Shown: positions 8,574-17,135 of the stretch, in pieces | How positions within the stretch are numbered: position 1 is the first letter of the stretch | Layout of the letters: each line of letters opens with the position of its first letter | Assembly: GCA_937926205.1 (NCBI GenBank) | Contig: CALEYL010000008.1 | Coordinates: 124,001 to 188,000 of the forward strand | Direction: 5' to 3' | Length of the DNA stretch: 64,000 nucleotides | From: an uncultured Saprospiraceae bacterium | Lineage (GTDB): Bacteria > Bacteroidota > Bacteroidia > Chitinophagales > Saprospiraceae | Translations under genes and position numbers: made by a program | Notes under the pieces: generated by a model | What the model was told of the DNA's origin: nothing | The model's input: only the letters and a program-made list of their open reading frames with translations | The model's database searches: none

Positions 8574-9604
8574 GGAAAATGCAGCATTGCTTCCAACAGC
8601 TTTTCATTCTCCTGCGGCGTTCCCACCGTAATGCGCAGGCAACCTTCACAACCCGGCACAGAAGACCGGTTTCGCACGATGATGCCCTGTGCGGCAAGGT
8701 GCTGGTAAAGCCCGTTGGCGTCGCGCACCCGAACCAGCAGAAAATTGGCATCGGAAGGGAAAATGCGCTCCACGTAGTCCAGTCCTGACAAAGCATGCTC
8801 CAGCACTGTACGCTGTCCAAGAATGCTGTGCACCCAGGCTTCCTGTCGGCTTTTATCGGCAAGGGCTTCGAGGGCAGCGCGCTGCGTCAGTTCGTTGACG
8901 TTGTAAGGCGGTTTTACTTTGTTGAAAAAAGCAATGATTTCCTCCGAAGCGAAGGCCATACCCAGTCGGATTCCGGCCAGTCCCCAGGCTTTCGAAAAGG
9001 TTTGCAACACTACTAAGTTGGGATAGGCATCCAGCCAGCCAGCGCAGCTTTCCTGTGCTGAAAAATCGATGTACGCTTCATCTACAACAACGATGCCCGG
9101 AAAACCGGAAATGAGGCGGCGCATGGATTCCGGGTCAAAATTATTGGCTGTCGGATTGTTCGGACTGCACAAAAACAAGAGCTTGGCGCGTTCGTTGGCC
9201 CGGGCCAGAATGGCGTCCACATCGGGCTGGTAATGCTTCAGCAAAGGAACGCTCTGGACAGCCACATTGGCAATATCTGCCGAAACCTGGTACATGCCGT
9301 AGGTGGGCGGTGCAATGACGATGTGATCCTGTCCGGGTTCACAAAAGATGCGCACCAACAGGTCAATGGCTTCATCGCTGCCATTGCCCAAAAAAATGCG
9401 CTCCACCCCTACCCCGCGCCAGGCAGCAATTGCTGTTTTTAATTTCCACTGCAGGGGGTCGGGATAGCGGTTCAGGCCGGTATCGAAAGGATTCTCATTG
9501 GCGTCAATGAAAATGCGGGCGGAACCTTTGTACTCGCTTCGGGCCGACGAATAGGGCGTCAGTCGCCGGATGTTTTCCCTAACTAAGTGTTGAATCGTAT
9601 CCAT
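8570..9604 (-). CDS. hisC: Histidinol-phosphate aminotransferase
   Basis: PLP enzyme of fold type I (class II aminotransferase group) that converts imidazole-acetol phosphate and glutamate to histidinol phosphate in histidine synthesis. Seen: IFIDANENPF near the N-terminus, LGNGSDEAIDLL, SPNNPTANNF, VVDEAYIDFS, and FSKAWGLAGIRLG with K205 as the Schiff-base lysine; arginine motif CEGCLRITVGTP near the C-terminus. Length 344 is typical. No other his genes are adjacent, so here it is a solitary hisC; a broader aromatic aminotransferase role cannot be excluded from sequence alone. Convergent with the LytTR gene, sharing a TTAA at the stops. Confidence 0.9.
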   Translation of the reverse strand: MDTIQHLVRENIRRLTPYSSARSEYKGSARIFIDANENPFDTGLNRYPDPLQWKLKTAIAAWRGVGVERIFLGNGSDEAIDLLVRIFCEPGQDHIVIAPPTYGMYQVSADIANVAVQSVPLLKHYQPDVDAILARANERAKLLFLCSPNNPTANNFDPESMRRLISGFPGIVVVDEAYIDFSAQESCAGWLDAYPNLVVLQTFSKAWGLAGIRLGMAFASEEIIAFFNKVKPPYNVNELTQRAALEALADKSRQEAWVHSILGQRTVLEHALSGLDYVERIFPSDANFLLVRVRDANGLYQHLAAQGIIVRNRSSVPGCEGCLRITVGTPQENEKLLEAMLHFP

Positions 9605-10374
9605 GTTTTAATTTCGGAAGTAAGTATTTATTTACCCATAGTTCACAATAGGCGTTTTCGACACCTGTCCGTCCAACGGGATATCTCATACAGCTATTAA
9701 AACCTTTATCAGGAAACATCCGTGCTACATGCACTATCCCGCAGTACGGGACAAGTTGTGAAAAAAAGCTATGTCCCTATGTGGTAAATAGTTGCGGAAA
9801 TAAAATAGCAAAGGCTGCTAAAAGGTTTCAAATGGATGTATAAAATAGTGTACGCCCATTTATACTACGAGCTGCAGGTATTGTGCATCATGCGAGTGCC
9901 AGACTAGTGCCGGATATGAGTCATCCCGAATTTTTACCGAAAACAGGCGAAAAGCAGGATGTTTTCGCGATCATTCAGCCGTGTTAGTGGGCAGTTGGCA
10001 GTTTTCAGTTTGCAGTAAACCTGACTGAAAACTGCTAACTGACAAACTGCCAACTTTTAATTAACGAATTAATTGTTTATTACACCAACAACTGTTTTGA
10101 AAATTCGGGATGATACATGTCTCCCTTGAATCTCCTTTGTTGCCCGAAACTTAACGTTGTCATTTTCTTATCAAAACCCGTAAATATGTTAAATTGCCGT
10201 TACTTCTACAGCGTAATTTCCTAAATCACGGGGCTTTGATTTATTTTGTACCATAAGCCCGGGTGGCCTTAAACGCTTATACTTCTACTGTTTTCAACCG
10301 TCTGTCGAAGGAGCCGCCCCCTGTTCGATGCGAATTGCTTAATATTGTCCTGATAATTTAGTTTTTTGGATTAG
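9605..10374. other. Gene-free region upstream of hisC and of the ECF sigma gene
   Basis: A 770-base intergenic stretch between divergent genes. I found no credible coding frame on either strand. It holds an inverted repeat (see 9993-10055) and AT-rich upstream sequence for the sigma factor gene, with no convincing -33/-7 pair in my reading. Confidence 0.5.
9993..10055. repeat. Imperfect inverted repeat, long hairpin
   Basis: Left arm AGTTGGCAGTTTTCAG.. and right arm ..GACAAACTGCCAAC are complementary over about 22 of 25 positions with a two-base bulge, around a short loop. Such CAGTTGGCAG/CTGCCAACTG arms resemble intergenic repeats in this bacterial group. It has no coding capacity. Confidence 0.5.
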
Positions 10375-10929
10375 ATGCAGGAAAACCAACACATTCCGGA
10401 CGACTTGTTACGCCGTTTCAAACTCGGCGATACAACTGCGTTGAAAGTGCTCTTTCAGCAGCACTACGTGTTGGTTTGCCGCAGCATCAGCCGCTTTATT
10501 TCCGACGCCCAGCTCATGGAAGACCTCGCTCAGGAAGTTTTCGTGCGCTTTTGGGAGAAACGCGAACAAATAGAAATCACCACTTCTGTGCCGGCCTACC
10601 TGCGCCGCATGGCCATCAACGAAGCGTTGGCCTGGTTGCGCCGGAACAACCGATTTGAACTGGAAGAGCTGACCCCTCAAACGCCCGGCGGAATCAGCGC
10701 TGACGGCGAATCTACTTTTTTACACAACGAACTGAACAGCAGCATCCACGAAGCCATTGACGGGCTTCCGCCCAAATGCCGCGCTGTTTTCCAACTCAGC
10801 CGCTTCGAAGAAATGACCTATCCGGAAATTGCCGTACAAATGGGTATTTCCATTAAAACGGTGGAAAATCAGATGAGCAAGGCGCTGAGGATTTTGCGCG
10901 AGCGCTTGAAAGGTTATTTACAAGTTTAG
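10375..10929 (+). CDS. ECF RNA polymerase sigma factor
   Basis: A 184-residue sigma-70 family protein of the extracytoplasmic-function type common in Bacteroidota. Region 2 spans about 25-95 (LMEDLAQEVFVRFWEKREQ, then AYLRRMAINEALAWLRR) and region 4 about 120-180 (LPPKCRAVFQLSRFEEMTYPEIA, then MGISIKTVENQMSKALRILRERL). No anti-sigma factor (FecR type or other) and no TonB receptor follow; the next gene is the convergent P-type ATPase, 13 bases away. It is therefore an orphan regulator by position. The start ATG at 10375 gives a normal-length protein. Confidence 0.9.
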   Translation: MQENQHIPDDLLRRFKLGDTTALKVLFQQHYVLVCRSISRFISDAQLMEDLAQEVFVRFWEKREQIEITTSVPAYLRRMAINEALAWLRRNNRFELEELTPQTPGGISADGESTFLHNELNSSIHEAIDGLPPKCRAVFQLSRFEEMTYPEIAVQMGISIKTVENQMSKALRILRERLKGYLQV

Positions 10930-10942
10930 TTGCTGTCTGTCA

Positions 10943-13459
10943 TTAAGCTCCGATAGCGGCGTTATGGCGCGCCCGTTTCCACCACTTCACAATCTCATAC
11001 CAGATAACCGACACAAAGCCGATGGCAATGGCGATGCCTAAATTTGCCGGATCCAGCGCTTTAAATTCAAAAAAAGCAGCCAGCGGCCTGACGAATAGCA
11101 GCAGACCGGTAATGGCGATTGTGATGCCGATGATCAGCAACACCAGGTTGTTTTTGTATTTCAGGGTGGTGAAAATGGAATAATAAAAAGAGCGGTTAAC
11201 TAAAGTCAGAAAGATGTTTGCCGAAATCAATACCGTAAAGACTAAGGTGCGGGTCAGCACTTCGTCGTATCCCTGCCAGACGGCGTATTGGTAGGCCGAT
11301 AGGGTTCCGGCGGTAATCACGAGCCCTTGCAGAATACTGGTAGTCAGTTCTTTCCAACTAAAAAAAGTAGTCGTAAAAGGCCGGGGTTTTTGAAGCATCA
11401 GGTTTTTTTCCATCGGTTCGTTTTCGTAGATGATGGAACAGGTGGGGCCCATGATCAATTCCAGAAAAATGATGTGAACCGGCGAAAAAATATTGGGGTA
11501 CACCCACCCCAGCACCAAAGGCATGAAGACCGTGAGGATGATGGGGATGTGTATCGAAATGATGTACTGGATCGCTTTTTTCAGGTTGGTGTATATTTTC
11601 CTGCCCATCGCCACGGCGTCCACCATTTTTGACAAGTCATCTTCCGACAAAATCAGCGACGCGGCCTGTTTGGCTATTTCCGTTCCTTTTTTGCCCATCG
11701 CGATGCCGATGTGCGCGGCTTTCAGTGCCGGACCATCGTTGACGCCGTCTCCGGTCATGGCAACGATTTCGCCATTGGCCTTTAAAGCATTGATGATCTT
11801 CAGTTTGGCTTCCGGGAACATGCGGGTAAATACCTGCGTTTTGGCGACGCTTTCCTGCAGGGCGGCATCTGACAACAGCATCAGTTCATCCCCGCTTTTG
11901 CTTTTTTCATAGCCCTGAAATTCAATTTGCCGGGCGATGGCCGCTGTGGTGGCCGCATTGTCGCCCGTCACGATTTTCACATTGATGCCTGCAGCGTAGA
12001 AGTGCCCGAACACAGCCTGGATGTTTTTCTTGGGTGGATCATGAAAAGCAACGATGCCTTTGAACTGAAAAGTAAAATCCTGTTGCTTTTCCGGAAAGTC
12101 ATTCCCTGAAAACGAGGCCTCCCCTACCCCCAGCAAACGATACCCGTCTTTGGCCAGGGTTTGGATGGCCGCGTCGATCCGGTCCTTTTCAGCATCCGTC
12201 AACCCGGAAATGACCATCAGGGCTTCGGGGGCGCCTTTGGCCGCAATGATGCGGTGGCCATCGCTGTTTTCAAAAACATGAGTCATCATCGGCGGTTTGC
12301 CGCTGAGGGGGTATTCGTGCGCCATTTTGTAGTGCGGCCTTTCATCGTGCAGTGCATTTTTTTCATAAGCCTGGTGCAACATGGTTTCCATGGGGTCGAA
12401 AGGAATGGGTTCGCTGGCCCACATGGCCAATCGGATGAGCATTGTTTCCGCAGGGCTTTTTGCGCTTTCGGCATCAGAAATCTGTTGCGTTTCCAGTGAA
12501 AAAAGTTTAGACAACTGCATTTTGTTTTCGGTAATCGTTCCCGTCTTGTCGGCGCAAATAACGGTAGCGCTGCCCAGGGTTTCTACCGTTTTCATCTGCT
12601 TCACCACGATCCCCATTTTCATCAGCCGCCAGGCGCCAAGCGCCATGAAGGTGGTGAAAGCAACGGGGATTTCTTCAGGCAAAATGCTCATAGCGAGTGT
12701 GAGCGCTTTCAAAAGGCTGTCGAGCACGTCGCCGGAGCGGAAGTAATTGATGCCCCAAACCACGATGAAAACAGCAGCGCCTGCAATCACCATCTTTTTG
12801 ACAAAATTGCCGATCTGAATTTCCAGAGGGGTCTTTTCTTCAGCGATGCTTTCGATGCTTTTTCCGATTTTCCACAGCTTCGTTTCATTGCCGATGGCCG
12901 TAACGGTGGCAATGGCCAGACCTCCGGCGACGGTAGAACCCTGATAAACGCGGTTGTCCTCCTTGTGCTGGTCTTTGTAAACAGGCAGGGATTCGCCCGT
13001 AAGAATGGACTCGTCTACTGAAAAATCGTTGGAATGAACGATGACGCCGTCGGCAGCAACCAATGTTCCCTCTTCCACCATCAAGCTGTCGCCCGGAACC
13101 AATTCTTCGGTTTTGATCTCCACCACTTCGCCGTTCCGGATCACTTTACATCCGGGTTGGGTATAGCTTTTTAGTTTTTCCAGGGCATTGCGGCTTCTTG
13201 AGTCCTGGTACAGCGAGATGGTCGCCACCAGCACGATCGCCAGCGCCATAAAAAGGCCGTCGCCCGTTTCCCCGCTGATGAAATAAATGGTGGAAGCAAC
13301 GAGCAATAAAAGAACCATTGGCTCTTTGGCAAGGCTTTTTAAGGCTTCGAAAAATCCATTTTCTTTTTTGAAATACAAACGGTTGTATCCGGATTTTTCC
13401 CGGGCTTCAAGGACCTGTTCATCGCTTAAACCTGTAATATTGAAATTGTCCGCTAACAT
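10943..13459 (-). CDS. Cation-translocating P-type ATPase (P2-like)
   Basis: An 838-residue membrane ATPase. Order: N-terminal cation-ATPase domain (1-60), M1-M2, actuator domain with ILTGESLPVYK (TGES), M3-M4 with ILPEEIPVAF, phosphorylation motif CADKTGTITENK with D304, nucleotide-binding domain, TGDGVNDGPALKAAHIG hinge, then about six C-terminal membrane segments. The overall form is that of Ca2+-type (P2) pumps, but the M4 motif is PEEIP rather than the PEGL(P) of SERCA/PMCA proteins, so the ion should not be assigned. No metal-binding N-terminal HMA domain is present, which argues against a P1B heavy-metal pump. Monocistronic by position: it is convergent with the sigma gene and divergent from the next gene. 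Confidence 0.9.
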   Translation of the reverse strand: MLADNFNITGLSDEQVLEAREKSGYNRLYFKKENGFFEALKSLAKEPMVLLLLVASTIYFISGETGDGLFMALAIVLVATISLYQDSRSRNALEKLKSYTQPGCKVIRNGEVVEIKTEELVPGDSLMVEEGTLVAADGVIVHSNDFSVDESILTGESLPVYKDQHKEDNRVYQGSTVAGGLAIATVTAIGNETKLWKIGKSIESIAEEKTPLEIQIGNFVKKMVIAGAAVFIVVWGINYFRSGDVLDSLLKALTLAMSILPEEIPVAFTTFMALGAWRLMKMGIVVKQMKTVETLGSATVICADKTGTITENKMQLSKLFSLETQQISDAESAKSPAETMLIRLAMWASEPIPFDPMETMLHQAYEKNALHDERPHYKMAHEYPLSGKPPMMTHVFENSDGHRIIAAKGAPEALMVISGLTDAEKDRIDAAIQTLAKDGYRLLGVGEASFSGNDFPEKQQDFTFQFKGIVAFHDPPKKNIQAVFGHFYAAGINVKIVTGDNAATTAAIARQIEFQGYEKSKSGDELMLLSDAALQESVAKTQVFTRMFPEAKLKIINALKANGEIVAMTGDGVNDGPALKAAHIGIAMGKKGTEIAKQAASLILSEDDLSKMVDAVAMGRKIYTNLKKAIQYIISIHIPIILTVFMPLVLGWVYPNIFSPVHIIFLELIMGPTCSIIYENEPMEKNLMLQKPRPFTTTFFSWKELTTSILQGLVITAGTLSAYQYAVWQGYDEVLTRTLVFTVLISANIFLTLVNRSFYYSIFTTLKYKNNLVLLIIGITIAITGLLLFVRPLAAFFEFKALDPANLGIAIAIGFVSVIWYEIVKWWKRARHNAAIGA

Positions 13460-13686
13460 AGAATAAGCATTATTTTGGCCGGGTACAACAATTGACTGTT
13501 TGACCAGGACCGGGATGGTTCGGACGAATATACAGCATTTTATGGCAATCGTATACCGGGCTTTAAAATAAGAGAAACATAAAAAGGAAAATTAATCTAC
13601 CTTAACAATTTATTCATTTCCAGCAATTTAAATATTTAACCCACACTACGATTGCACCTTAATGTTTTATTTTGGCGAATGTCAAA

Positions 13687-13717
13687 TTGAAAAAAAAGCA
13701 GGTGTTTCTAACCTTTG
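13687..13717 (+). promoter_or_regulatory. Candidate Bacteroidota promoter
   Basis: TTG at 13687-13689, 20 bases, then AACCTTTG at 13710-13717 (7 of 8 match to TAnnTTTG). It would give a leader of roughly 80 bases to the ATG at 13802. Confidence 0.35.
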
Positions 13718-13801
13718 CAGGCCAGCAATCGTCATCTATACGAAAGCACAAATAAAGGACGTCCGGTGCAATACCATTCATTCAAATCAATTTTGAAAAT
13801 C

Positions 13802-14584
13802 ATGCGTTACCTCATTGTTTTTTCCTTCGTTTTCTTTTTGTTGCCAAAAATTCCACTCCAGGCCCAGGCTGCGCAGGATCTTGTTTATCTGAGCAACAAA
13901 CAGGCACATCGTGGCATTGTCATCGAACAAAAACCTGGCGAATACATCCGTCTGCTCCGCTTACCCGAAAGCGATACCCTGCAATTTTCTATGGAAGAAA
14001 TTGACCGGATTGTAAAAATATTGCCCTCAACAAATGCTGTGGATGCAAAAAACACGGATGTTTCGCCTGAACCTGAAAAGCGCTACAACCAGAATAAGTA
14101 TATGGCGATGCTCCATTTTTACGCTGGCGGCGGCAAGTACGCTTTAAGTGGTTTGGGTATGGGCATCGGGCGCAGTTTTAACGACCGCTGGCATGCAGGA
14201 CTTGGCTTGAGCTACATCGCGCAAACGAGCAGCAATACTTTCCCCAATCAACAAATTGTGCCCTTGACGGCGGATTTCAAGTTTAAAATATCAGAATCGC
14301 CGAGTGGGCGCCTGGCCACACTGTTTGCCCTGAGTACGGGCTATTGTTTTAGCCTCGACAACAGGCAATTTGACAGCGGGCTCAACACCAATATCCGGAT
14401 TACAGATGGGGTCTTTTTCAATCCTTCGATTGCTTTTCGATTAAATATCCTGCGCAATGCCGGGATTATGTTTGACCTTGGATACCAGTTCAGCAGCGGA
14501 AATATTTACAATGTCGAAACCGGCGCTTTGATGGATAAAAGAACCTGGCATAACTTTGCGGCCCGCGGTTCTCTCTTTTTCTGA
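13802..14584 (+). CDS. Outer-membrane beta-barrel-like protein, unknown role
   Basis: A 260-residue exported protein. Signal peptide 1-25 (hydrophobic IVFSFVFFLLP, ending LQAQA). Residues 26-80 form a small domain (LVYLSNKQAHRGIVIEQKPG and IRLLRLPESDTLQF), reminiscent of short secreted domains that mention surface or stress functions but not assignable. Residues about 100-260 alternate in the way of an eight-strand outer-membrane barrel (GLGMGIGRSFNDRWHAGLGL, FNPSIAFRLNILRNAGIMF, ending in F-F). I chose the ATG at 13802 because it begins the signal peptide; the frame is open to 13715. It precedes an ECF sigma/anti-sigma pair by 12 bases and is probably in one operon with it. Confidence 0.7.
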   Translation: MRYLIVFSFVFFLLPKIPLQAQAAQDLVYLSNKQAHRGIVIEQKPGEYIRLLRLPESDTLQFSMEEIDRIVKILPSTNAVDAKNTDVSPEPEKRYNQNKYMAMLHFYAGGGKYALSGLGMGIGRSFNDRWHAGLGLSYIAQTSSNTFPNQQIVPLTADFKFKISESPSGRLATLFALSTGYCFSLDNRQFDSGLNTNIRITDGVFFNPSIAFRLNILRNAGIMFDLGYQFSSGNIYNVETGALMDKRTWHNFAARGSLFF

Positions 14585-14596
14585 TAACGATCAAGG

Positions 14597-15133
14597 ATGC
14601 AAATTGCCATAGAAATACTGGAAGGATGTCGGCGGCAGGAAAGAACTGCTCAGGCTGCGCTCTACCAACTTTGTTACCCGACATTGATGCGGGTAGCGCT
14701 GCGGTATGCTGCCAATGTAGCCGATGCCGCCGACATCCTCAACCGCGGTTTTTTTAAGGTGTTCACCAAAATTGATCAGTTTACGGGCACTGAACAAAAT
14801 TTTGGTGGCTGGATCCGGCGCATCATCGTCAATGAAGCACTGGATTTTGTGAAGGCAAATCCCGCTTTCAAAAAGCACGAGGATTTGGACGCCGCCGCTC
14901 ATATTGGCGAACACCCGGCATCTGTCCACGAAGAAGCCGCACAGGACATCCTGCACCTGCTCCATCTGCTGCCGCTGACCACTGCTACTGTTTTCAACCT
15001 GTTTGCGCTGGAAGGCTATTCGCACCAGGAAATCAGCGCCCGGCTCGATATTTCGGAGGTAAATTCAAAATGGCACCTGCATTCGGCCCGTCAACAACTT
15101 AAACGCTTACTTCGTCAAACCACTGCGCTATGA
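14597..15133 (+). CDS. ECF-type sigma factor, divergent
   Basis: A 178-residue sigma-70 family protein. Region 2 is recognisable but drifted (ALRYAANVADAADILNRGFFKVFTKIDQF, then FGGWIRRIIVNEALDFVK); region 4 includes LPLTTATVFNLFALEGYSHQEIS and LDISEVNSKWHLHSARQQLKR. The DAADILNRGFFKV segment replaces the usual DAEDLxQExF. Its last codon overlaps the start of the next gene (ATGA at 15130-15133), the normal arrangement for a sigma factor and its anti-sigma protein. It begins 12 bases after the barrel-like gene. Confidence 0.85.
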   Translation: MQIAIEILEGCRRQERTAQAALYQLCYPTLMRVALRYAANVADAADILNRGFFKVFTKIDQFTGTEQNFGGWIRRIIVNEALDFVKANPAFKKHEDLDAAAHIGEHPASVHEEAAQDILHLLHLLPLTTATVFNLFALEGYSHQEISARLDISEVNSKWHLHSARQQLKRLLRQTTAL

Positions 15134-15762
15134 AAAAGGATACTCCGGCGCCGGAGCAACATCCGGTAGATGCGTTTTTCCGCGAGCAGGAACCCAATAT
15201 TCCGGTCACTTTTGATCCGGCTCATTGGGATGCGCTGCAAGTCATGCTGGACCAGTCTGTGCCGGGTGGCACATCTGTTTCCGGCGCACATGCATCCGAT
15301 CCTGATGCCAGCAGTGTTCGCCCTGCGATCGGGCGCTTTATCCGCATGGTGCTGGTTGTGGCTTTTTTAGCAGCGCTTCCTTCAGCCAATCCAGCTTCTC
15401 AGCAGGCATTTGAAACGGCTATACCGGAAGATAATGCTACCGGAGAAGCACCCGCAACGCTTCAAATGACGCCAATTCCAGACGCCCGCACCACTCCCCT
15501 GAATCAGGATGTCGACGGGCGGATAGAATCGGCAGCAGGAGCTGCCATCGGTCAATCGCCTGACTGGTCGCTGTTTTCTAAAACGAATGCTACCTCAATC
15601 CCGTTGAATGCCGATACCCTTGTTTATCACTCCTTGATGCCCGGCATGGTGGTGGATTCGCTGTTGCGCCAGACAGACAGCCTGAGCATCCTGAAAAGCC
15701 TGAACGCGGCGCAAGATTCAGTTGCTGTAAAGCGAAAAAAGAAGAAGCATTTGTTTTGGTAA
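15130..15762 (+). CDS. Single-pass membrane protein, probable anti-sigma factor
   Basis: A 210-residue protein translationally coupled to the ECF sigma gene (ATGA overlap). Residues 10-50 form a cytoplasmic segment with VTFDPAHWDALQVMLDQ, a pattern seen at the N-terminus of anti-sigma-like proteins in Bacteroidota. One membrane segment lies at about 73-90 (IRMVLVVAFLAALPSA). The remainder is low-complexity and Ser/Thr/Ala/Pro rich and would be periplasmic, ending in a basic tail KRKKKKHLFW. There is no zinc-binding HxxxCxxC motif. The role is inferred from gene order and layout; I recognise no named family. Confidence 0.65.
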   Translation: MKKDTPAPEQHPVDAFFREQEPNIPVTFDPAHWDALQVMLDQSVPGGTSVSGAHASDPDASSVRPAIGRFIRMVLVVAFLAALPSANPASQQAFETAIPEDNATGEAPATLQMTPIPDARTTPLNQDVDGRIESAAGAAIGQSPDWSLFSKTNATSIPLNADTLVYHSLMPGMVVDSLLRQTDSLSILKSLNAAQDSVAVKRKKKKHLFW

Positions 15763-15770
15763 GGCAGGAA

Positions 15771-15911
15771 TCATATCTGGTTGATGCTCCAACCGCCATT
15801 TTTAGGCTGGTAGCTCTGCAAACCGGAGTCTTTGTCAAACCACAAGTCTATTTCGGCAAAAGTAGCCAGCAGGAATTCGCGAATTTCCTGAATCAGCAGC
15901 GCGATGTTCAT
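15771..15911 (-). pseudogene. N-terminal fragment of a DinB-like protein
   Basis: A short frame of 46 codons from the ATG at 15911 to a TGA at 15773-15771. The peptide (IREFLLATFAEIDLWF, then KNGGWSINQI) looks like the first helix and the GGWS-xxQ motif at the front of DinB-like four-helix proteins, where a VLEHI-type segment should follow. Here the frame ends immediately and the next 5 bases run into the anti-sigma gene, so the remaining two thirds of the protein is gone. Most likely a remnant left by a deletion. The family match is from memory of the motif. Confidence 0.45.
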
Positions 15912-15975
15912 GATTGCCTTGTTTTTTGAATTCGTTGCCGATTATAAGCGATGATCGCTGCAGAATGTTCCTGAA

Positions 15976-16026
15976 AGGGCTGGAGCCCTTTAAATAACAG
16001 ACACGAGGCCGGAGCCTCGCGCCAGC
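15976..16026 (+). repeat. Dispersed two-hairpin repeat, copy A
   Basis: Module 1 is AGGGCTGGAGCCCT (arms AGGGCT/AGCCCT); an AT-rich spacer TTAAATAACAGACA follows; module 2 is CGAGGCCGGAGCCTCG (arms CGAGGC/GCCTCG) followed by CGCCAGC. The same two modules recur at 18733, 18788, 18947, 19961, 21543 and 31484, always in this orientation. Confidence 0.8.
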
Positions 16027-16049
16027 CCGAGTTTACTATTGATGCGTTT

Positions 16050-16094
16050 TTGGGAACGCGGAAAACACAAATGACGCAGAAAACACGGATTGCC
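16050..16094. repeat. Dispersed GGAACGC..ACACGGAT repeat, copy 1
   Basis: GGGAACGCGGAAAACACA.. ending ..AAAACACGGATTGCCTG. A second version lies at 17394-17436 (GGAACGCTGATGACGCGG.. ending ..TACACGGATGCCTG). Non-coding; function unknown. Confidence 0.5.
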
Positions 16095-16124
16095 TGCCTG
16101 GCTTCCGGCCATACTAAATTGCTC

Positions 16125-16155
16125 GTACTATCCTTGCCTTTTCTAAGGTTTTAGG
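16125..16155. repeat. Dispersed TACTATCCTTGCC..AAGGTTTTAG repeat, copy 1
   Basis: The same 30-base sequence, with one extra T, recurs at 18910-18941, where it directly precedes two-hairpin repeat copy C. Here it is followed by a decayed module 2 (GGCCGGAACCTTGCGTCAGC at about 16164-16183), so the two sequences seem to travel together. Confidence 0.55.
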
Positions 16156-16216
16156 AAACTGTGGGCCGGAACCTTGCGTCAGCTTTGTATTGAACCGTTT
16201 TCCAATCATAAACTCG

Positions 16217-16288
16217 CCCCTTTGCCCCTTTGCCTATTTGCCATTTCCCTATTTGCCATTTTGCCCATTTGCCTTTTGCCCATTTCTT
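16217..16288. repeat. Degenerate tandem (TTTGCCC) simple repeat
   Basis: A run of about ten imperfect TTTGCCC/TTTGCCAT units just after the stop of the DUF4349 gene. It makes a spurious open frame on the minus strand (GKWAKGKWAK-like), which I do not regard as coding. Confidence 0.7.
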
Positions 16289-16313
16289 CCCCCAATCGCA
16301 CCGGCTAAGCCGC

Positions 16314-17135
16314 CTATTTACCCGCCTTCTTCCTCCTCGCCCGCCGCAAAACAATAAACACGCCGAGCCCAAGCAGCAAGAAAGGCCACAAGCTGGTGAG
16401 TCCGATGGCAAACCAGCCTAAGTTGGTCCAGCCGTTTCGGAGGGCCTGGCTGAATTTTGAGCCAAAGCCGAAAGAAGCCGTCGTTTTTTGATAATAGGTC
16501 ACCGTCAGCGTGCCGAAAGAAACCTTGTCGCTCAGGTATTTCAGCCGGCCTTCGATGGATTCGATGTCGCTCCGCAGCGTACCGATTTCGCGCTCGATGT
16601 TCAGAATTTCGTCTACCTTTTTGGCTTGCTTCAGCAACTCTAAGTAGCGGGCTTCCAGCTCTTTTTTGGTTTTCAGGCGCGCCTGAACGTCAATGAACTC
16701 CTCGGTAACGTCCTGCGCGCTGATGTTTTTGCTGTCGAGTTTTTTCGCGCTGGCAGAAATTTTATCGAGCAGTTGGTCAAATTTATCCGCCGGCACCCGA
16801 AGGATCAGTTGGTGTTGGAGTTTATCATCGTAGTCGTAGGCGTTGTCCTGCGCCAGATAGCCACCGCTTTCCGCCACTGCTGCCAGAATGAACTGCCGGG
16901 TTGCTTTGACGTCTGCCGTTTCAAAAGTAATCGCCCCTTCTTTGATGATTTTGCGCTCGATTTCCGCATCGGAAGCCTGTTCTTCTTCCGGCCTGGATTC
17001 GGCCCGTTCGGCATCTCTTGAGCTGGCATCTCCGGCAGCGGATTCAGCAGCATATCCCTGGTATTCCTGTTTGGCGTTGCAGGCAAATACGGCTGTCAAA
17101 GCCAGCATGATCAGAATCTGAAGGAGTTGTTTCAT
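16314..17135 (-). CDS. DUF4349-domain membrane lipoprotein
   Basis: A 273-residue protein. The lipoprotein signal (LALTAVFAC, lipobox cysteine at about residue 19) is followed by an acidic, low-complexity stretch (about 30-58), then the DUF4349 domain: IIKEGAITFETADVKATRQ, LILRVPADKFDQLLDKIS, a long coiled coil (about 130-210, EEFIDVQARLKTKKELEARYLELLKQ and LNIEREIGTLRSDIESIEGRL), a C-terminal membrane segment (about 240-265) and a basic end RRARRKKAGK. The ATG at 17135 is chosen to start the lipoprotein signal; the frame is open to 17279. DUF4349 proteins are of unknown biochemical role. Flanked by repeats on both sides. Confidence 0.85.
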   Translation of the reverse strand: MKQLLQILIMLALTAVFACNAKQEYQGYAAESAAGDASSRDAERAESRPEEEQASDAEIERKIIKEGAITFETADVKATRQFILAAVAESGGYLAQDNAYDYDDKLQHQLILRVPADKFDQLLDKISASAKKLDSKNISAQDVTEEFIDVQARLKTKKELEARYLELLKQAKKVDEILNIEREIGTLRSDIESIEGRLKYLSDKVSFGTLTVTYYQKTTASFGFGSKFSQALRNGWTNLGWFAIGLTSLWPFLLLGLGVFIVLRRARRKKAGK

